DNA of 45,371 nucleotides, taken from Candidatus Absconditabacterales bacterium. Its GTDB lineage: Bacteria > Patescibacteriota > Gracilibacteria > Absconditabacterales > Absconditicoccaceae. Of the stretch, positions 40,845 through 45,371 are shown piece after piece (position 1 is the first letter of the stretch; each line of letters begins with the position of its first letter). The position numbers and the translations under genes are program-made. Below the pieces are notes generated by a model, which worked only from the letters and a program-made list of their open reading frames with translations, was not told the origin of the DNA and did not search any database. The DNA lies in NCBI GenBank assembly GCA_023228925.1, contig JALOAF010000005.1, forward strand, positions 1-45,371, written 5' to 3'.

Positions 40845-41647
40845 TTTTTAAAAAATGTATAAAAAAACTAGATTAATTTTTAAGTTTTGTATCCCAAAAA
40901 TCAAGTGTATTGGAAAAATGTTTGAAAAATTGTATTTGAGGGATAGCGGGGAGAAAAGTTTCCTTTTCCCCGATAGATCTCAAACAAAGTAAGATCCTAA
41001 TCTATCGGGAGAGGACTTTATTTCGTTTCGTGAAAGGGAGAGAATGGTGTTGCATAAAGGGATTCCTCCATCTGTTCACTTTGTTCACTTAATTGAAATG
41101 ATAGACCTTGTTAGGGAGGATGCTAAATCCCTCTACCCCGCACTACTGCGGGGCGCAGCACTAGAGCAACTCCCTTTACGAAAGGGAGGCAATAAATATT
41201 GTCCTCCTTCTTTAGAAGGAGGGGACCTGCGGAGCGGGGGAGGATGTTAAATCCCTCTACTCCCGCCCCGTAGCCCCGCAGTATTGCGGGGCGAGCGGGG
41301 AGAGCAGCTCCCTTCATAGAAGGGAGGCAGTTTGTTGTGACAAAAGTTCCTCCCTTGGGGGAGGCTGAATGTCCCGAATTTATGAGGGACTAGGTGGGGG
41401 TTTTATTTCCAACAACCCCCAACTACACTAGAACAGCTTCCCCCGAGGGAAGGATTTCTTTGTCTCCATGTGTTCACTTCATTCACTTAGTCGAAATGGC
41501 ATGCTGTTCATAAATCCCTCTATCCCGATAAATCGGGAAGAGCAGCTCCCTTTGATAAAGGGAGACAATTTTTTTGTTTTTCTCTTTATTTTTGATTTGC
41601 GATTATTAGATATGATAGTATATGTTTTATAGTATAAATAAAAAATT
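40845..41647. repeat. GC-rich palindromic repeat island
   Basis: About 800 bp with GC content far above the genome. Three related modules begin AAATCCCTCTA at 41125-41192, 41249-41330 and 41512-41569, each carrying a variable hairpin (CCCCGCA/TGCGGGG at 41136-41153 and 41274-41291; CCCGAT/ATCGGGA at 41524-41539) and then a GAGC(A)(A/G)CTCCCTT..AAGGGAG stem. CCCGATAGATCT and CTATCGGGA near 40964-41010 and a GGGGGAG/CTCCCTTGG block at 41340-41460 belong to the same type. The short open frames on both strands here are not genes. Confidence 0.85.
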
Positions 41648-44137
41648 ATGAAGTATTCACTTAATCTATTAAAGAAATTCATATCTATCAATGATAGCGT
41701 AGAAAATCTAGCAGACAAACTCACCCTAAAAACAGTAGAAGTAGAAGAAGTATTCCAAAGAAACATAGATCAAAAAATTGTAATATGAAAAATAAACGCC
41801 GTAAAAAAGCATCCAGATGCAGATAAATTGAATATTTGTATAGTGGATTGTTGAAGCAAATGAGAATACCAAATAATTTGTGGCGGGACAAATGTTGCAG
41901 AATGAATTTATGTCCCTACTGCTCTATCAGGTGCATATTTTCCAAAATTAGATATCACTATAGAACCCAGAAAAATGAGATGAGAAGAATCAAACGGTAT
42001 GATTTGTAGTAAAGCAGAATTGTGAATAGATGAAGATTTGGATACTCATTGGATTTGGGATATGCAAAAAGATTTAGATGATTTGTCTGATGAAGATTTA
42101 TGAAAACCTGTAGTAGAAAAGTATCCTTGGTTAGAATCTGAAATAATAGATATAGATAACAAATGACTTACAAATAGACCTGATCTTACTGGTCATTTTG
42201 GTATGTCTGTAGAATTAAATTCCATGTATGAAAATGAAAAGATTTCTTTCAATAAAATTAATGAATATTTTGAAACATTCAAAAACACCAACATATTTGA
42301 AATTTTAGACAACAAAGAGAAAACTAAAATTGGCCTAAAATCTGAAACAGATAATTTGAATACATATATTTTAATGGAATTAAACAATATCTCTGTCAAA
42401 AAATCTAGTTTTTTTACTAGAATACAAATGATGGACTTATGAAGTCATCCTATTTCCAATCGGGTAGATTTTAGTAATTTATTTATGAATCTTTCATGAC
42501 AACCTATTCATTTTTTTGATGCTAAAAAAGTTTCTTGAAACATAATAATTAGACAAGCAAAAAAATGAGAAAAATTTGTAGACCTTTTTGAAAAAGAACA
42601 CGAGTTGTTGGAAACAGATATGGTAATAGCTGATGAACAAAAAATATTGGCTTTGGCTGGTGTGGTTTGATGATTTGATTCTGGGGTTACTGAAAGCACA
42701 AAAGATATTTTAGTAGAGATAGCAAATTTTGATCCTGTTTGTGTTAGAAAAACATGAGTTAGACTTGGTTTGAGAACAGACGCTGAATTGAGATATGAAA
42801 AAAATATAAATCCAAGTTTTAGTCTTTTTGCTTTAATTTTATTTTTAGATTTGCTGAAATATTATCAAAAAGATTTGTGAGATTACACTATATGATGATT
42901 ATCTTATTTTAGCAAGACAAAAAATATAAATTATGTTCAAAAAAATATCAATATAAATTATTCTAAAATGGCAAATTTTATTTTTGGAGAGGAAAAAGAT
43001 TGATTTGAAAATGAAGCTAAAAATATTTTGCAATGATTATGATTTAGACTACAAAACAATGAAATTTGAGTTCCTTTTTGGAGATCACCAGATGATATAA
43101 ATATTGTAGAAGATATTTATGAAGAAGTTGCTAGAATATATGGATATGAAAACATAGATGCTAAAAGCTTATTTTCTGATATTTCATTAAATAAAAGCCC
43201 AAGTTTGATTTCTCTTATATCTGATATAGAGGATAGTTTTGTAAAAAAATATAATTTTGATCAAGTAGAAACATATCCTTGGATATGAGTGAAAAATTTA
43301 GACTTATTTGATCTAAAAATAGAAAATTTATATAAAATAAAAAATCCTATAGACATAGACAAAGCTTATCTTAGAGATGATTTAGACTATGTTTTAATAA
43401 ATTATATAAGTAAAAATAGTAAATTTTTTGATGCTTTTAAAATATTTGATATTGGAAGAGTTTGGTCTAAATTATGGAATAATAATAATGTTTGAAAATT
43501 TGCTGATGAATTAATTGGAGAAAAAACACAACTTTCAGCAATGTATTATCAAAAAAACAACAAAAACTGGGAAAAGGATTTGTTATTATTAGCCAAATCA
43601 GAGCTTGAAGATTTAATAAAACATTTTGGATTAAAAGATGAAATAATTTATGAAAAAACAGATAAAAAAGCATATCATCCAAAAAAACAATGAAATATAA
43701 TTTATAGTTGAGAAAAAATTGGATTTATTGCTACAATGCATCCGATTGTTTTAAAAGAAAACAAATTACTTGAAACATCTGATTTGGTTTACTTGTCTTT
43801 AGATTTAGAAAAAATTGACTCTTTAGTAAATAAGGTAGAATTTGTGGCTGAATGATATGAAACTTTACAAGATCAAATTGTTTGGAGAGATCTCTGTTTT
43901 GTGATAGATCAAGAAAAAGATTTTTGAGAAATTTTGAATATTGCAAAAAATATAGAATGAGTGTCTGATTTGGAAATTTTTGACTTATATAAATGAGACA
44001 ATTTAGCAGAATGAAAAAAATCAGTCGCATTCAAGATAAAAATTAAATGAGAAAATATGCAAACAGAACAAATAAACGAAATTATGAATAAAGTAATCAA
44101 ACAAGTAGAAAGTAGTTGAGCAAAATTAAGAGAATAA
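41648..44137 (+). CDS. pheT: phenylalanyl-tRNA synthetase beta subunit
   Basis: 829 aa, normal (~800). It charges tRNA-Phe with PheS, which is not in the window. Order: MKYSLNLLKKFI, the tRNA-binding EMAP-like domain (GKINAVKKHPDADKLNICIV, ICGGTNVAEG), B3/4 editing domain with SHPISNRVDFSNLFM and QPIHFFDAKKV, the B5 part VRLGLRTDAELRYEKNINP, the catalytic-core-like region (EDIYEEVARIYGYENI), and a C-terminal FDX-ACB domain (RDLCFVIDQEKDFGEIL, SVAFKIKI). TGA is Gly at conserved sites. The start ATG is at 41648, without a Shine-Dalgarno sequence. Overlapping ORFs on the other strand are shadows. Confidence 0.96.
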
Positions 44138-44149
44138 TGAAAATTTTCA

Positions 44150-44176
44150 ATCTTATTTTTACTTATAAAATAAGAT
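44150..44176. terminator. possible bidirectional terminator between pheT and the small gene
   Basis: ATCTTATTTT (44150-44159) pairs with AAAATAAGAT (44167-44176) around a 7-bp loop. No strong T-run follows on the plus strand. It lies between convergent genes. Confidence 0.45.
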
Positions 44177-44199
44177 AAACATAAAGATAATGAAAAAAT

Positions 44200-44448
44200 C
44201 TACCATTCCTCTATTATTTCATTATTTCTAAAAAAATCGTCTATGTTGTCAAATGTTTCTACTCAAACAGTATATTGCAAGAGGGTGTCTATACCATCTG
44301 GAATAATGCGATTGTGAATATTACTATAATATAAATCCTTAAATGCTTCTTTTTTTATCTCATCAATAATTTTTTTAGTTAGAACTCAATCTGTTCAAGT
44401 TGCTAATCAACAGACTTCTAAAAACTGATCTGTCTTAGATACACTCAT
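44200..44448 (-). CDS. 82-aa hypothetical protein
   Basis: Start ATG at 44448 (MSVSKTDQFLEVCGLATGTDG), stop TAG at 44200. Not recognised. A helical middle (TKKIIDEIKKEAFKDLYYSN) is followed by NRIIPDGIDTLLQYTVGVET and an acidic end. Four glycines are TGA, which fits a native gene better than a chance frame. No signal peptide and no membrane span. It lies 74 bp after rnhB in the same direction. Confidence 0.65.
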
Positions 44449-44522
44449 TTATATTGTATTAATATATAAAAATATTTAACTATCAATACTATATAAAACC
44501 ATAAATAAATGTCAAGTGTATT

Positions 44523-45245
44523 TTACAAATTTCTCAAAAATAAATTTCTATGTAATTCACAAGGTCATAATTCTTGAATTTTTTTGATATGTTCTTTTGT
44601 TCCGTATCATTTATGCTTTTTGAAATTATATTGTGGGTATTTTTTGTCTGCAATCTCTATCATTCGTTGATCTCTAGAAACCTTCGCAATTATAGAGGCC
44701 ATAGAAATTTCTGAAACCTTTAAATCTCCTTTTACAATGGTTTTAGTTTTTATTTTTAAATCTTTTTCTATTCAAAAATCTTGCTTTCAATCAATTATTA
44801 TCTCAGATATTGGATTTGTTTGAGATATTGTTTGTATTAAACTTCTTAAATTTGCAATAGAAAAATCATCTTGTAAAAAATTTTCAATGGAAAATTTATT
44901 TATTAAATCACAACTACAAAGTCATTTTGATAAAGAATATTGTAAAAAATTTTGATAATATTTTTTTAATAAATCAAACAAAGCTCTTTTTATGGCTAAA
45001 GAAATAGCTTGTGTTAATCATAAATTATCAATTTCTTGATTGTTTACTATTCATATACTATAAAGTAAAGATCATTTTTGTTCTAATTTTTTAATTTTCT
45101 CAAAAAAAACTTCCCTTTGGGATACAGATAGTTGTTTACTGTCTTTAAATCTCTTTTTGTGAATTTGTTTTAGTATCAAAACTAATCAAACATGTAAAGG
45201 CCCAGCCAAAGGTCCTCTACCTGCCTCATCAATATATATTTTCAT
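44523..45245 (-). CDS. rnhB: ribonuclease HII
   Basis: 240 aa, somewhat longer than usual (~200). It removes RNA from RNA-DNA hybrids and single ribonucleotides from DNA. The start [13 protein letters not shown] has D6 and E7 of the active site. RFKDSKQLS, the later Asp region [17 protein letters not shown] and [24 protein letters not shown] complete the family. Residues about 100-150 ([18 protein letters not shown]) look like an extra loop. Glycines such as HKGYG use TGA. The gene starts only a few bases from the edge of the terminal insertion sequence. Confidence 0.92.
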
Positions 45246-45246
45246 A

Positions 45247-45371
45247 AGGGTCTAGAACGGAATAGCTAAAAATTTTTAACATATTCTTTTAAAATTTTCT
45301 TACATTTAGTATAAATATCTTCTTTACTTAATCAACAATTAAATCTAAATTCACATTCTTTCAGGTGTAAT
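45247..45371 (-). mobile_element. 3' end of an IS1595-like element, truncated by the window
   Basis: The sequence from 45266 to the window end is the C-terminus of a transposase. AAGGGTCTAGAACGGAATAG at 45246-45265 is a plausible terminal inverted repeat. The element would lie immediately upstream of rnhB, so it could affect rnhB expression. The other end is not in the window. Confidence 0.5.
45266..45371 (-). CDS. IS1595/ISXO2-like transposase, C-terminal fragment
   Basis: Only the last 34 residues are visible (LHLKECEFRFNCGLSKEDIY, then TKCKKILKEYVKNF), stop TAG at 45266. The HLKE.EFRFN pattern with a later helical KILKE matches, from memory, the C-terminus of IS1595/ISXO2-family transposases. 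TGA is Gly after FNC. The gene is cut by the window edge; whether it is intact beyond cannot be seen. Confidence 0.6.

Noticed and set aside
41044..41317. Open frames on both strands of the GC-rich island (68 and 64 codons)
   Set aside because: They run through palindromic repeats; the mirror-image composition on both strands shows they are not coding.
1..45371. tRNA or rRNA genes
   Set aside because: I saw no GGTTCGAATCC-type T-arm with CCA-side pairing, and no rRNA-like sequence, on either strand by eye; a covariance search would be decisive.

Overview
ORGANISM AND CODE. The window is AT-rich DNA from a bacterium that reads UGA as glycine (translation table 25). Almost every conserved gene is broken by in-frame TGA under the standard code and becomes full length when TGA is read as Gly, exactly at family-conserved glycines: the GLGNPG of peptidyl-tRNA hydrolase, the GKGT P-loop of adenylate kinase, GPGRGSGAGS of DnaE, the SGGP of HtrA. 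Stops are only TAA and TAG. This code is known from the Gracilibacteria / Absconditabacteria (BD1-5 / SR1) branch of the CPR/Patescibacteria. Coordinates below use table 25. None of the assigned starts has a clear Shine-Dalgarno sequence at the usual distance.

LAYOUT. 1-1110 is an IS30-family element written in the host code. 1248-4509 holds pth, a start-less gene fragment, a DUF1015 gene and adk. 4567-9949 (minus) holds a small membrane protein, ligA, a polyprenyl-phosphate sugar transferase and a DHH phosphoesterase. 9963-14805 (minus) holds a DnaE that lacks its PHP domain, then a foreign-looking membrane gene bounded by an 82/83-bp direct repeat of the 3' end of nif3, then nif3 itself. 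15254-18908 (minus) holds a Xer-type recombinase, a 608-aa acidic single-span protein with a 96-bp tandem repeat, and comF. 19408-22659 (plus) holds glmS, a winged-helix/nucleotidyltransferase-like protein and a MEMO-like protein. 22730-25564 is a secE-nusG-(membrane ORF)-rplK-rplA cluster, followed by a convergent META+SLH secreted protein.

SECOND HALF. 26858-27790 is a lipoprotein with a Bacteroidota-style signal and 21 of 21 glycines written GGN, so probably acquired. 28116-33981 (minus) holds ftsX, a TPR protein, an HtrA-like protease and gyrA. 34334-37695 holds an MFS transporter, a TGA-free small membrane gene and glyA. 37973-40844 holds a GTEPFW-motif lipoprotein and a GH3-family protein. 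40845-41647 is an island of GC-rich palindromic repeats. 41648-45245 holds pheT, a small unknown gene and rnhB. The window ends in the 3' part of an IS1595-like transposase.

THEMES. The backbone is housekeeping (translation, replication, ribosome, cell wall precursor, one-carbon metabolism). Over it lie cell-surface proteins, MITE-like and GC-rich hairpin repeats, two insertion sequences, and a few genes whose glycine codons do not follow the TGA habit. Those genes look like recent arrivals from standard-code bacteria, and the clearest one points to Bacteroidota. The best candidates for something undescribed are the foreign gene integrated at the 3' end of nif3 with a regenerated end, next to the truncated dnaE, and the Bacteroidota-type lipoprotein.
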